Below are positions 42,519-51,313 of a stretch of 64,000 nt of DNA, piece by piece. Below the pieces are notes generated by a model. The model ran no database searches. It saw only the letters and a list, made by a program, of their open reading frames with translations, and had not been told where the DNA came from. Source of the DNA: Plantactinospora endophytica (lineage in GTDB: Bacteria; Actinomycetota; Actinomycetes; Mycobacteriales; Micromonosporaceae); assembly GCF_016862915.1 (NCBI RefSeq), contig NZ_BONW01000016.1, forward strand, positions 372,001 through 436,000. Reading direction: 5' to 3'. The translations under genes were made by a program, and so were the position numbers. Positions within the stretch are counted from its first letter, which is position 1. Each line of letters starts with the position of its first letter.

Positions 42519-42546
42519 ACGAAAGCGCTTCCGTAAGCGCTTTCGT
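42519..42546. promoter_or_regulatory. Twin LacI-type operators before the Liv-type importer
   Basis: ACGAAAGCGCTT (42519-42530) and AAGCGCTTTCGT (42535-42546) form a perfect 12+12 bp inverted repeat with spacer CCGT. Each arm centres on AGCGCT, so the element can be read as two LacI sites 12 bp apart. It ends 24 bases before the importer start. Confidence 0.75.
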
Positions 42547-42570
42547 TACCTCTGCGAAGGAGCGTCAGGA

Positions 42571-43809
42571 ATGACATCCCGAGCGACACGGACATCCCGA
42601 GCGACACGCGGACGACGGGCCACGGCCCTCGGCGCGGCGGTGGCACTTCTGCTGGCGGGCTGCGGCGACGACGGCGGGTCGGGCTCCTCCGACGACCCGA
42701 TCGTCGTCGGGATCTCGCTCCCGCTGACCGGCGACTTCTCCGAGCCCGGCAAGGGTGTGCAACGCGGCTACGAGGCGTGGGCCAAGATCACCAACGACAA
42801 GGGTGGCCTGCTCGGCCGGCAGGTCGAGCTGAAGATCCTCGACGACCAGTCCAACGCCGACCGGGTGGTGGCCGACTACGAGCAGTTGATCGGCAAGGAC
42901 AACGTGGACATTGTGGTGGGTCCGTTCTCGACCCGCCTGGTCGTCCCGGCCGCCCGGGTCGCCGAGGAGTACGGCATGCTCTTCGTCGAGCCGGCCGGCG
43001 CGGCGAAGGAGGTCTTCACACAGGGCTTCAAGAACCTGTTCTACGCCGCACCGGCGGTCGCCGACGACCACTACAACCACCTCGCCGAATACCTGCTCGC
43101 CCTGCCACCCGGCCAGCGGCCGACCACGGTCGCGTACGCCGCCATGGACGACCCGTTCGCCCAGGGCACCGCGTACGGGCTGAAGGCGAAGCTGGAGGCG
43201 GGCGGGGTGCGCACCGTCGTCGACGAGGTGTACCCGCCGAACACCACCGACTTCAGCACCATCGCCGCCAAGATCGCAGCCTCCAGGGCGGACATGGTGG
43301 TCGGCGGCTCGCAGTACCAGGACGGGGTGAACCTGATCGTCGCCCTGCAACAGTTGAGGTACCAGCCGAAGCTGGCGGCCTTCTCCACCGCGCCGACCAG
43401 CCCGGAGTTCGCCGCCGCGATCGGCAACAAGACCGAGGGCATCCTCGCGCCGACCGGCTACACGCAGAAGGCGCCCTATCCGAGCAACGTCGAGTTCGTC
43501 GAGAAGTACACGGCGCAGTTCGGCTCGCCGCCGGAGGAGGACGAGGCGAACGCCTACACCACCGGCCAGGTGGTGGCCGCGGCCGTCACCGCCGCCGGCT
43601 GCGCCGAGCAGGGCGAGTGCCAGCAGAAGCTGGTCGACTGGATCCGGGGCAACAAGGTCGAGACGGTCGTCGGGCCGCTCACCTGGGACGCCACCGGCAA
43701 ACCGCAGGGCGCGCACATGATCCAGCAGTGGGTCGGCGGGCAGATCCAGATCGTACTGCCCACCGAGGCGAAGGAAGTCGACATCGTCTACCCGAAGCCG
43801 GCCTGGTGA
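42571..43809 (+). CDS. Liv-type ABC transporter substrate-binding lipoprotein
   Basis: 412 residues. The signal ends in the lipobox LLAGC (Cys near residue 31), so the protein is membrane-tethered. The mature part is a type I periplasmic binding fold of the Leu/Ile/Val family: VVGISLPLTGDFSEPGKGVQ, DNVDIVVGPFSTRLVVPAAR, FVEPAGAAKEVF. Known family members bind branched-chain amino acids, amides or urea, but LacI control here points to another ligand. ATG 42571 follows AAGGAG. It heads a five-gene importer operon. Confidence 0.88.
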   Translation: MTSRATRTSRATRGRRATALGAAVALLLAGCGDDGGSGSSDDPIVVGISLPLTGDFSEPGKGVQRGYEAWAKITNDKGGLLGRQVELKILDDQSNADRVVADYEQLIGKDNVDIVVGPFSTRLVVPAARVAEEYGMLFVEPAGAAKEVFTQGFKNLFYAAPAVADDHYNHLAEYLLALPPGQRPTTVAYAAMDDPFAQGTAYGLKAKLEAGGVRTVVDEVYPPNTTDFSTIAAKIAASRADMVVGGSQYQDGVNLIVALQQLRYQPKLAAFSTAPTSPEFAAAIGNKTEGILAPTGYTQKAPYPSNVEFVEKYTAQFGSPPEEDEANAYTTGQVVAAAVTAAGCAEQGECQQKLVDWIRGNKVETVVGPLTWDATGKPQGAHMIQQWVGGQIQIVLPTEAKEVDIVYPKPAW

Positions 43810-43817
43810 GGTAGCGG

Positions 43818-44705
43818 ATGCCGTCCGGCGCCCTGCTCTTCCAGAGCGTCATCCTGGGCCTGCTGCTGGGTGGGCTGTACGCCCTCCTGGCAGCCGGCCT
43901 GACGCTCTACTTCGGCATCATGCGGGTGGTGATGATCGCCCACTCGGCGTTCCTCATCCTCGCCGCCTACCTCGCCTGGTGGTCGCACGCCAGGCTGGGC
44001 GTCGACCCGCTGCTGTCGATGGTGGTCACCATCCCGCTCTTCTTCGGCCTCGGCGTGCTGCTGCAACGGCTGCTGCTGGCCCGGCTGCGCCCGGTCACCC
44101 TCACGATGATGTCGGTGCTGCTCACCTTCGCCATCGCGGTGCTGATCGAGGGGCTGCTCGGGTACGCCTTCACCGGCACCCAGCGCCGGATCCAACTCGG
44201 TTACGGCTCGGCCAGCATCGGCCTGTTCGGGGCCCGGATCGCGGTGGTCAAGCTGATCGCGTTCGGGCTCGCCGCCGTCGCGCTGCTGACGCTCTATCTG
44301 CTGCTCAAGCGGACCAGGTTCGGTTGGGCGCTGCGGGCGACGATCCAGCACCCGGACGCCGCCCGGCTGATCGGGATCGACACCGACCGGATCGCCGGGT
44401 TCGGCTTCGGGGTGGGGTTGGCGACCGCCGCCGTCGGCGGTACGGCACTGGCCCTGGACACCACCATCTACCCGTCGCTGCACTGGCACTGGATCGGTCC
44501 ACTGATGGCGATCATCGTGGTCGGCGGGCTGGGCAGCGTACCGGGGGCGGCGGTCGCGGCGATGCTGCTCGGGCTGGTACAGAGCCTGTTGCAGATTCCG
44601 CTCGGCACCACCTGGGCGCAGACGGTCTTCTATCTCGCGCTCTTCGCGACGCTGGCGTTCCGCCCGCAGGGATTCTTCGGAGGCCGCCTTGCCCAGCGCT
44701 TCTGA
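43818..44705 (+). CDS. Liv-type ABC permease (LivH-like)
   Basis: 295 residues with about eight hydrophobic segments: ILGLLLGGLYALLAAGLTLY at the N-terminus (family hallmark), LLTFAIAVLIEGLLGYAF, and AIIVVGGLGSVPGAAVAAML near the C-terminus. One of two permeases that form the importer channel. It starts eight bases after the binding protein stop and overlaps the next gene by 17 bases. Confidence 0.9.
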   Translation: MPSGALLFQSVILGLLLGGLYALLAAGLTLYFGIMRVVMIAHSAFLILAAYLAWWSHARLGVDPLLSMVVTIPLFFGLGVLLQRLLLARLRPVTLTMMSVLLTFAIAVLIEGLLGYAFTGTQRRIQLGYGSASIGLFGARIAVVKLIAFGLAAVALLTLYLLLKRTRFGWALRATIQHPDAARLIGIDTDRIAGFGFGVGLATAAVGGTALALDTTIYPSLHWHWIGPLMAIIVVGGLGSVPGAAVAAMLLGLVQSLLQIPLGTTWAQTVFYLALFATLAFRPQGFFGGRLAQRF

Positions 44706-45822
44706 CCCCACCCGGGCACACCGGCTCGGCGGACCGCTGCGGGCGGTCGCGATCCTGGCCCTGGCCGCCGCCGTACTCTCCTTCCCGTCCTGGGCACCGA
44801 ACCCGTACATCCTGTCGGCCGGCGTCGTCGTGCTGAACTACGCGGTGCTGTCGACGTCGTGGAACTTCGTCGGCGGGTTCACCGGGTACATCTCGCTCGG
44901 GCACGGCGCGCTGGCCGGGCTCGGCGGCTACGCCACCGGCCTGCTGGTGGTCCGGGCCGGCCTGCCGAGCTTCGTCGCGCTGGCCGCGGCGACCCTGCTG
45001 GTCGCGGCCGTCGCGGTGCCGATCGGGTACGCGGCGCTGCGGGTGCGCGGTGCCTCGTTCGTGATCGTGTCGATCGCGCTGGTGCTGATCCTGCTCCTGG
45101 TGGCGCAGAGCTGGGCGTCGCTCACCGGCGGGTCGCGCGGGCTGGTCGTGCCGCGCCCGTTCCCGGGACTGCTCCGGCCCGAACACCATCGGATCTTCTT
45201 CTACCTCTTCGCCGCCCTGCTGGCGCTGGCGCTGCTGGTCTGGTGGCTGGTCGACCGGTCCCGCTTCGGGCTCGGGCTGAAGGCGATCCGGGAGGACGAG
45301 GACAAGGCGGAGTCGCTGGGTACGCCGACGTTCGCGTACAAGCTGGTGGTCTTCGTCGTCTCGGCCGGCTTCACCGGACTGGCCGGCGGCCTGTACGCGC
45401 TCTGGTTCGGCGACCTCGACCCGGTCTTCCAGTTCTCCATCCTGACCGGCTCCTACCTGGTGCTGATGGCGCTGCTCGGCGGCGTACGCCAGCTCTTCGG
45501 CCCGCTGGTCGGCGCGCTCGTCGTCGGCGTCGGACTGGAGTACTTCAAGGTGGAGTTCGGCAACACGCCGCTGCACCTGGCCGCCACCGGACTGCTGCTG
45601 GCCCTGGTGGTGCTCTTCATGCCGGACGGCGTACTGCCGGCGGTCGGCGCGCTGGCCGACCGGTTCCTGCGACCGGCGCAGAGTTCGATCCGCGAGGTCA
45701 CCGCCGCCGAGCTGCGGGAGCAGCGCGACACCGCTCCGCCCGGCGCCGACCGGGCTGCCGACCCGCCGACCGAGCTGCCGGTCGGCGCCGTCGACGGCCG
45801 CTCGGGGAAGGAGGGCCCATGA
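44689..45822 (+). CDS. Liv-type ABC permease (LivM-like)
   Basis: 377 residues starting at a TTG (44689) with GGAGG at 44680-44684, 17 bases inside the previous gene. Typical LivM features: NYAVLSTSWNFVGGFTGYIS, GHGALAGLGGYATGLLV, and the EAA-like loop GLKAIREDEDKAESLGTPTF that contacts the ATPases. The C-terminal about 50 residues are a charged, probably disordered tail (REVTAAELREQRDTAPPGAD). Confidence 0.9.
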   Translation: MPSASDPTRAHRLGGPLRAVAILALAAAVLSFPSWAPNPYILSAGVVVLNYAVLSTSWNFVGGFTGYISLGHGALAGLGGYATGLLVVRAGLPSFVALAAATLLVAAVAVPIGYAALRVRGASFVIVSIALVLILLLVAQSWASLTGGSRGLVVPRPFPGLLRPEHHRIFFYLFAALLALALLVWWLVDRSRFGLGLKAIREDEDKAESLGTPTFAYKLVVFVVSAGFTGLAGGLYALWFGDLDPVFQFSILTGSYLVLMALLGGVRQLFGPLVGALVVGVGLEYFKVEFGNTPLHLAATGLLLALVVLFMPDGVLPAVGALADRFLRPAQSSIREVTAAELREQRDTAPPGADRAADPPTELPVGAVDGRSGKEGP

Positions 45823-46649
45823 GCGACGAGACGCGCGGGACCGGCACCCCGGTCACCAGCGACCCGGCCATCAGCGACCCGGCCACGGAAGGCGCGGCGG
45901 CCCCGGCTGCGGACGGCACGGGGAGCCTGGCGACGACCGGGCTGACGAAGGCGTTCGGTGGGGTGACGGCGCTGGACGCGGCCACCGTGACGTTCCGGCA
46001 CGGCCTGGTCAACGCGCTTATCGGGCCGAACGGCTCCGGCAAGACCACCTTCTTCAACTGTGTCACCGGGATGATCCGGCCGGACAGCGGCCGGACGTCG
46101 TACCGGGGCGCGGACATCACCCGTCGGGCGCCGCACGCGATCGCCCGGGCCGGGATCGGCCGTACCTTCCAGCTCTGCCGGGTCTTCCCCCGGATGTCGG
46201 CCCTGGACAACGTCCTCGCGGCGGCCCGGCCCGGCGGCCTCTGGCGCGGCCTGCGGGGCGCCCGGAGCCGCGCCGAGGTGGACCTGGCCCGGGGCTGGCT
46301 GACCCGGCTCGGCATCGAGCACCTCGCCGACGTCGAGGCCCGGAACATGTCCTGGGGGCAGCAGAAGCTGCTGGAACTCGCCGGGGTGCTGATGAGCGGC
46401 CCGGAGACCGTGCTGCTGGACGAGCCGGCCGGCGGGGTCAACCCGGCCCTGCTGGACCGGATCGGCAGCTTGGTGCGCGAGCTCAACGCCGAGGGGAGGA
46501 CCTTCGTGATCGTCGAGCACAACATGGACCTGGTGATGAGCATCAGCGACCACGTCGTGGTGTTCGACCGGGGACGGCCGATCGCCGAGGGGCCGCCGTC
46601 GGTGATCCGGTCCGACGAGCGGGTACTGGGGGCGTACCTTGGCGTCTGA
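45819..46649 (+). CDS. Liv-type ABC ATPase (LivG-like)
   Basis: 276 residues; start overlaps the LivM stop (ATGA). A 35-residue Ser/Ala/Pro-rich leader with a small internal repeat (TSDPAISDPATEG) precedes the ATPase. Walker A IGPNGSGKTTFF, signature-region NMSWGQQKLLELAGVLM, Walker B TVLLDEPAGGVNP and H-loop IVEHNMDLV are intact. It pairs with the next gene as the second ATPase. Confidence 0.9.
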   Translation: MSDETRGTGTPVTSDPAISDPATEGAAAPAADGTGSLATTGLTKAFGGVTALDAATVTFRHGLVNALIGPNGSGKTTFFNCVTGMIRPDSGRTSYRGADITRRAPHAIARAGIGRTFQLCRVFPRMSALDNVLAAARPGGLWRGLRGARSRAEVDLARGWLTRLGIEHLADVEARNMSWGQQKLLELAGVLMSGPETVLLDEPAGGVNPALLDRIGSLVRELNAEGRTFVIVEHNMDLVMSISDHVVVFDRGRPIAEGPPSVIRSDERVLGAYLGV

Positions 46650-47445
46650 GCTGGAACTCGTCGACGTCCAGGCCGGGTACGGGCGGGCCGCACCGGTGTT
46701 GCGCGGGCTCTCCGTCTCGGTCGAGGCCGGCTCGATCGTCTGCCTCGTCGGGCCCAACGGCGCCGGAAAGTCCACCGTGCTCAAGGTGGCCAGCGGGCTG
46801 CTCCGGCCGCGCTCCGGCCGGATCCTCGTCGACGGGGTCGACGTCACCGGCCAGGGACCGCAGCGGATGCTCGCCGCCGGGGTGGCGCACGTGCTCCAGG
46901 GGCACAGCGTGTTCCGGGAGATGACGGTGGCCGAGAACGTGATGCTCGGCGGCTACACCCTGCGGGACAAGACGCTGCTGGCCCGCCGGGCCGACTTCGT
47001 CCGGGACGTCTTCCCGGTGGTCGCGCAGCGCTGGGACACCCTCGCCGGGCTGCTCTCCGGCGGACAGCAGAAACAGGTGGAGTTCGCCCGGTCGCTGATG
47101 GTCGAACCCCGGGTGGTGCTGCTGGACGAGCCGTCGATGGGGCTGGACCCGAAGGCGACCAGCACGGTGTTCGAGCAGGTGGTCCGGATGCGCGACGCCG
47201 GTACGGCCGTGCTGCTGGTCGAGCAGAACGCCCGCCGGGCGCTGGAGACCGCCGACCTCGGCTGCGTACTCGACCTCGGTCGGGTGCACATCTCCGGACC
47301 GGCGGCGGACCTGCTGGCCGACCCGCAGCTCGGCGACCTCTATCTCGGCGGCCGGCCCGGCCGGTCGTCGACCGCCGTCGCCACGGCCAGCCGGTCCACC
47401 ACCGACCGGACGGGTGACGACGGCACCGGCGACACCACCGGATAG
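46639..47445 (+). CDS. Liv-type ABC ATPase (LivF-like)
   Basis: 268 residues from a TTG start at 46639, overlapping LivG by 11 bases. Walker A VGPNGAGKSTVLKV, signature LLSGGQQKQVEFARSL, Walker B VVLLDEPSMGLDPKAT and LLVEQNARRALETAD are the LivF pattern. A 30-residue Ser/Thr/Asp-rich tail is added. Two of the five importer genes use TTG starts within overlaps, so their translation depends on the upstream gene. Confidence 0.9.
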   Translation: MASELELVDVQAGYGRAAPVLRGLSVSVEAGSIVCLVGPNGAGKSTVLKVASGLLRPRSGRILVDGVDVTGQGPQRMLAAGVAHVLQGHSVFREMTVAENVMLGGYTLRDKTLLARRADFVRDVFPVVAQRWDTLAGLLSGGQQKQVEFARSLMVEPRVVLLDEPSMGLDPKATSTVFEQVVRMRDAGTAVLLVEQNARRALETADLGCVLDLGRVHISGPAADLLADPQLGDLYLGGRPGRSSTAVATASRSTTDRTGDDGTGDTTG

Positions 47446-47509
47446 TTCCGCGCGGCGGGTCACCCGCCCCCGGCGCCACTCGCCGCGAACGCACAGAGAG
47501 GTGTACGCG

Positions 47510-48475
47510 ATGTCGAGACCCAGACGCGCCGTCGTCACCGTTGCCGCTGCCGCGCTGGCCGCACTCCTGGTGACCACCGGTACGCCGACACCGGCCCATG
47601 GACACGGCGACCGCCACCGGGCCGTCCACCCGGAACTGCGCCGCCACCTCGTCGCGCACTATGACTTCGACCATCCGCTGTGGAGCGATCCCGCCCGGGA
47701 ACGCGACCTGGGCCGTTCCGGTACCACGCTCGACCTGGTCAACGGCGGCGCCGCGATGCGGGTGCCGGACCGGGCACACCGGGGCAGCGGTCGGGCGGTA
47801 CAGACCCGGCAGGTCGATCCGGCGGTGGCCGGCAACGACGACTGGAAGGCCGGCGTCTACGCGCCGACCGGGCTGCCGAGCCTGCACGCGTTCAACGCCA
47901 CCGCCGGAGCGAGCCTGCTCGGCTGGTTCAAGGTGCTCGGCGACGGGCCGGCACCGAACTCCAACAGCGCGAACCCGGCCGACCGGTACAACGCGATCGG
48001 GCTGGCCGGGCTGCTGACCGGCGACTCCGACGGGCACGGCGTACGGGCGCTGCTCGAACTGATCAACGTGGACGGCGAGCTGCGGCTGGTCGCCCTCGGC
48101 CGGCGGCTGGACGGCGGCGAGTCGCAGACCTTCGCGGCGGTCGAGGACTGGCGGACGCTGCTGCCGCCGGGGGAGTGGGTCTTCCTCGCCGCCACCTTCG
48201 ACTTCACCGACGGCAGCATGGCGCTCTACCGCAACGGTCGGCCGCTCGACGGCTTCTACACCCGTACCGACGACCCGTGGCTGGTCGCCGGGCCGGGGCG
48301 GCACCGCAGCACCGCCACCGACCCCCGGGGCATCAAGATCGGCGGGAGTTTCCCGCAGGACACCCGGGAGCAGAACCCGTGCGACTGCCGGATGGACTCG
48401 CTGATGTTCCTCGACCGGGCCGTCTCGGCACGCCAGATCGGCAAGCAGTACCAGTACGTGACCGGAGGACGTTGA
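47510..48475 (+). CDS. Secreted LamG/concanavalin-fold protein
   Basis: 321 residues. The signal peptide ends near TPTPAHG (about residue 32). The rest fits one LamG-like jelly roll: HYDFDHPLWSDPARERDLGR, LLGWFKVLGDGP, PPGEWVFLAATFDFTDGSMA, ALYRNGRPLDGFYT and the terminal MDSLMFLDRAVSARQIGKQY. LamG domains bind carbohydrates or glycoproteins. It begins 64 bases after the importer operon, in the same direction, and may capture or recognise the imported glycan. ATG 47510 follows GAGAGGTG. Confidence 0.75.
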   Translation: MSRPRRAVVTVAAAALAALLVTTGTPTPAHGHGDRHRAVHPELRRHLVAHYDFDHPLWSDPARERDLGRSGTTLDLVNGGAAMRVPDRAHRGSGRAVQTRQVDPAVAGNDDWKAGVYAPTGLPSLHAFNATAGASLLGWFKVLGDGPAPNSNSANPADRYNAIGLAGLLTGDSDGHGVRALLELINVDGELRLVALGRRLDGGESQTFAAVEDWRTLLPPGEWVFLAATFDFTDGSMALYRNGRPLDGFYTRTDDPWLVAGPGRHRSTATDPRGIKIGGSFPQDTREQNPCDCRMDSLMFLDRAVSARQIGKQYQYVTGGR

Positions 48476-48522
48476 CCCCCAACCCACGAACCCCTCCCGT
48501 ACCGAGAACGGAGTGACCCCGC

Positions 48523-50616
48523 GTGCGTACACCCACCCGTCGGCTCCGCAGAACCCTGACCACCGCCTCGCTCACCGTCGCCGCCGTCGTCCTCTCCAGC
48601 CTGGTCGCCGCCGTACCGGCCCGGGCCGCCGACGCGGTCTACGATCCCGTACCCGAACAGCAGATCCAGTCCCGGCTCGGGCTGGTCCTCACCGAGTACG
48701 CGGCGTTCCCGAAGTCGAATCCGACGCCGACCCCGACCGACCAGCGCCTGATGCGACACGCCCGGATCAACACCATCATGGAGCTGCCGGACGGCTCCGG
48801 CCGGCGGGCGGTACCCGACCTCAACGGCAGCCTCTACCTGGTGCGCGACGGGCTGCCGCACGTCTACCTCGACGTGGCCGGCACCTTCGCCCCACGGTTC
48901 TTCTCCGGTCAGGGGCTCGGCCAGGGCTTCGGCTACGTCGCCTTCCATCCTGACTTCGGGCGCAACGGCCGGTTCTACACCGTGCACACCGAGTCGCCCC
49001 CGTTTACCGCGACGCCGGACTACAGCCAGCCGAACACCGTCTTCCACGGCATCATCACCGAGTGGACCGCCACCGACCCGGCGGCCGACACCTTCGCCGG
49101 CTCCCGCCGCGAGGTGCTGCGGATCGGGTTCGGCGGCCGGGTGCACGGCATCCAGGAAATCAACTTCAACCCGACCGCCCGGCCCGGCACCGCCGACTAC
49201 GGGCTGCTCTACATCGCCGCCGGCGACGGCGGGGTCGGGGTCCGGAACACCGATCCGCAGAACCTGGCGATGCCGCACGGCAAGCTGCTCCGGATCGACC
49301 CGGCCGGCAGCAACGCCCCGAACGGCCGGTACGGCATCCCGCCGTCGAACCCGTTCGTCGGCCGGGCCGGCGCGCTCGGCGAGATCTACGCGGTCGGGAT
49401 GCGCGACCCGCACCGGTTCAGTTGGGACCGGGCCACCGGCCGGATGTACCTCGGGCACATCGGCGAACACGCCATCGAGGCGATCTACGAGGTGCGGCCC
49501 GGGGACAACTTCGGCTGGAGCGAGCGCGAGGGCGCCTTCGTCTTCGACAAGACGTCGACGAACCCGTGCGACCGGATCTTCCCGCTGCCGCCCGACGACG
49601 CCGGCTTCGGCTACACCTACCCGGTGGCCGCGTACGACCACGAACCCGCGCCGGGCTGGGACTGCACCTCCGACGTCGGGGTCGCGGTGGCCGGCGGCTT
49701 CGTCTACCGGGGTCGGGACGTACCGGCGCTGCGCGGCAAGTACGTCTTCGGCGACCTCGTCGACGGGCGGGTGCTCTACACCGAGGTCGACCAGATGCGG
49801 CGGGGCCGCGACCTCGCCCCGATCCACCGGCTCGCCCTGTTCGACCCGGCCGGCAACCCGGTGCGGATGCAGGACCTCTCCGGTCCCGGCGCACCGGGCG
49901 ACCCCAACCGGGTGGACCTGCGGTTCGGCACCGACGCCCAGGGTGAGCTGTACGTCCTGGCCAAGGCGAACGGAAAGATCTGGAAGGTGACCGGCACCCG
50001 GGAGTACGCCGCCGGGCCGGTCGGCACCACCCGGGTCCGGGACACCATGCACCCGACGAGCTGGCAGCCGGTCACCCCGGAGAAGTGGCAGTTCACCGGT
50101 AAGCAGGTGATCCTCGCCGAGGCCGGCGTGCAGCGCCCCGGCCCGCGCCGCCCGTTCGAGTACGCGGTGCTGACCGCCGGACCCGCGTTCGGCGCGGTGG
50201 AGGTCGAGGCGGAGGTACGGCTCGACACGCCGGTCGAGGAGACCAACCGGGACGTGATCGTCGTCTTCGGCTGGCAGTCGGACACGCAGTTCTACTACGC
50301 GCACCTGTCGACCGACAACACCATCTACCCGCACAACGGCATCTTCAAGGTGGACGACGCCGACCGGGAACGCCTCGACTACCAGTGGAACGGCCGGTCC
50401 GAAGGCGCGGCCCCGGCGGTCACCGACGACCGCTGGCACCGGGTACGGCTGGTGCACCGGCCGGCGACCGGAGAGATCGCGGTCTACCTCGACGGTTCCC
50501 GGGACCCGTTGATGACCGCCGCCGACCCCACGTTCACCTCGGGCCGGGTCGGCTTCGGCTCGTTCGACAACGTGGGACGGCTGCGCGGCCTGACCGTTCG
50601 CGGCACACCCGCCTGA
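48523..50616 (+). CDS. Secreted PQQ-type sugar (glucose/sorbosone) dehydrogenase with LamG-like tail
   Basis: 697 residues, GTG start. A signal peptide (about 1-35, ending ARAAD) precedes a six-bladed beta-propeller of the soluble glucose dehydrogenase/sorbosone dehydrogenase type (about 60-470): GQGLGQGFGYVAFHPDFGRN, GIQEINFNPTA, LLYIAAGDGGVGVRNTD and EIYAVGMRDPHRFSWD. Relatives oxidise aldose sugars using PQQ, though many propellers of this type have unknown substrates. The C-terminal about 200 residues form a jelly-roll glycan-binding module (FGWQSDTQFYYAHLSTDNT). It follows the LamG protein by 47 bases, and both probably serve the same substrate as the LacI-controlled importer. Confidence 0.8.
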   Translation: MRTPTRRLRRTLTTASLTVAAVVLSSLVAAVPARAADAVYDPVPEQQIQSRLGLVLTEYAAFPKSNPTPTPTDQRLMRHARINTIMELPDGSGRRAVPDLNGSLYLVRDGLPHVYLDVAGTFAPRFFSGQGLGQGFGYVAFHPDFGRNGRFYTVHTESPPFTATPDYSQPNTVFHGIITEWTATDPAADTFAGSRREVLRIGFGGRVHGIQEINFNPTARPGTADYGLLYIAAGDGGVGVRNTDPQNLAMPHGKLLRIDPAGSNAPNGRYGIPPSNPFVGRAGALGEIYAVGMRDPHRFSWDRATGRMYLGHIGEHAIEAIYEVRPGDNFGWSEREGAFVFDKTSTNPCDRIFPLPPDDAGFGYTYPVAAYDHEPAPGWDCTSDVGVAVAGGFVYRGRDVPALRGKYVFGDLVDGRVLYTEVDQMRRGRDLAPIHRLALFDPAGNPVRMQDLSGPGAPGDPNRVDLRFGTDAQGELYVLAKANGKIWKVTGTREYAAGPVGTTRVRDTMHPTSWQPVTPEKWQFTGKQVILAEAGVQRPGPRRPFEYAVLTAGPAFGAVEVEAEVRLDTPVEETNRDVIVVFGWQSDTQFYYAHLSTDNTIYPHNGIFKVDDADRERLDYQWNGRSEGAAPAVTDDRWHRVRLVHRPATGEIAVYLDGSRDPLMTAADPTFTSGRVGFGSFDNVGRLRGLTVRGTPA

Positions 50617-50623
50617 CCCGCCG

Positions 50624-50668
50624 GTCGGGCCTCCTCCGGTCGTTTCGCAGTGCCGGAGGGGGCCCGAC
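50624..50668 (+). terminator. Terminator after the sugar dehydrogenase gene
   Basis: A 16-bp stem with one G-T wobble (50624-50639 with 50653-50668, GTCGGGCC core) and a 13-base loop begins eight bases after the stop. Confidence 0.75.
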
Positions 50669-50707
50669 GGCCCGGCGGAACGGGCCGCACCGGCCTAGAC
50701 TGCCGGG

Positions 50708-51148
50708 ATGACCGAGCCGTGGACGCCGTCCGGCCCCGGTGTGCTGCGCCTGCCCTCCGGCCGGCTGGTGCGGGGGCGCGGGCTGCGTAAGCCGCTGCCG
50801 TCCGGACCGGTGCCGACGTTCGGGGTGTACCTGCTGGGCCGGACCCCGCCGGAGACGCCGTGGCAGAGCCGTTGGGTGCACTGGCCGGACTTCTGGCTGC
50901 CCCGCGACGCCTCCGGTTTCCAGGCGATCCTCCGGGAGGCCTGGGAGCGGGCGGCGGACGAGCGGGTGGAGTTCGCCTGCGGCGGCGGCAAGGGCCGCAC
51001 CGGTACCGCACTGGCCTGCCTCGCCGTCCTCGACGGCGTACCGGCGGACCGGGCGGTCGCCTTCGTCCGCGAGCACTACGCCAGGGGTGCGGTCGAGACG
51101 CCCTGGCAGCGCCGCTACGTCGCCCGGTTCACCCCGGTCCCGGCCTGA
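50708..51148 (+). CDS. Small dual-specificity/tyrosine phosphatase-family protein
   Basis: 146 residues. The P-loop CGGGKGRTGTALACLAVLDG fits the C-x5-R-T/S signature of cysteine phosphatases, preceded by a WVHWPDFWLPRD segment where the general-acid Asp would lie. Family members dephosphorylate tyrosine, inositol or other phosphates by a Cys-phosphate intermediate. It stands alone between a terminator and a convergent response regulator. Length is normal for the compact bacterial group; the substrate is unknown. Confidence 0.8.
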   Translation: MTEPWTPSGPGVLRLPSGRLVRGRGLRKPLPSGPVPTFGVYLLGRTPPETPWQSRWVHWPDFWLPRDASGFQAILREAWERAADERVEFACGGGKGRTGTALACLAVLDGVPADRAVAFVREHYARGAVETPWQRRYVARFTPVPA

Positions 51149-51313
51149 CCGGGGGCTCGCGCCCCGGCATCCGGCTCCGGGCATCCGGCGTTCCGGTCAC
51201 TCCGGGCATCCGACGTTCCGGTCCGTCCGCCGGGCTGGAGATCGAGGTCGGCTCGGGCCACCGCCGGCCACGGCTGCGGGCATCCGGCGTCCGTCTGCGC
51301 CGGGCGCGGCGAC

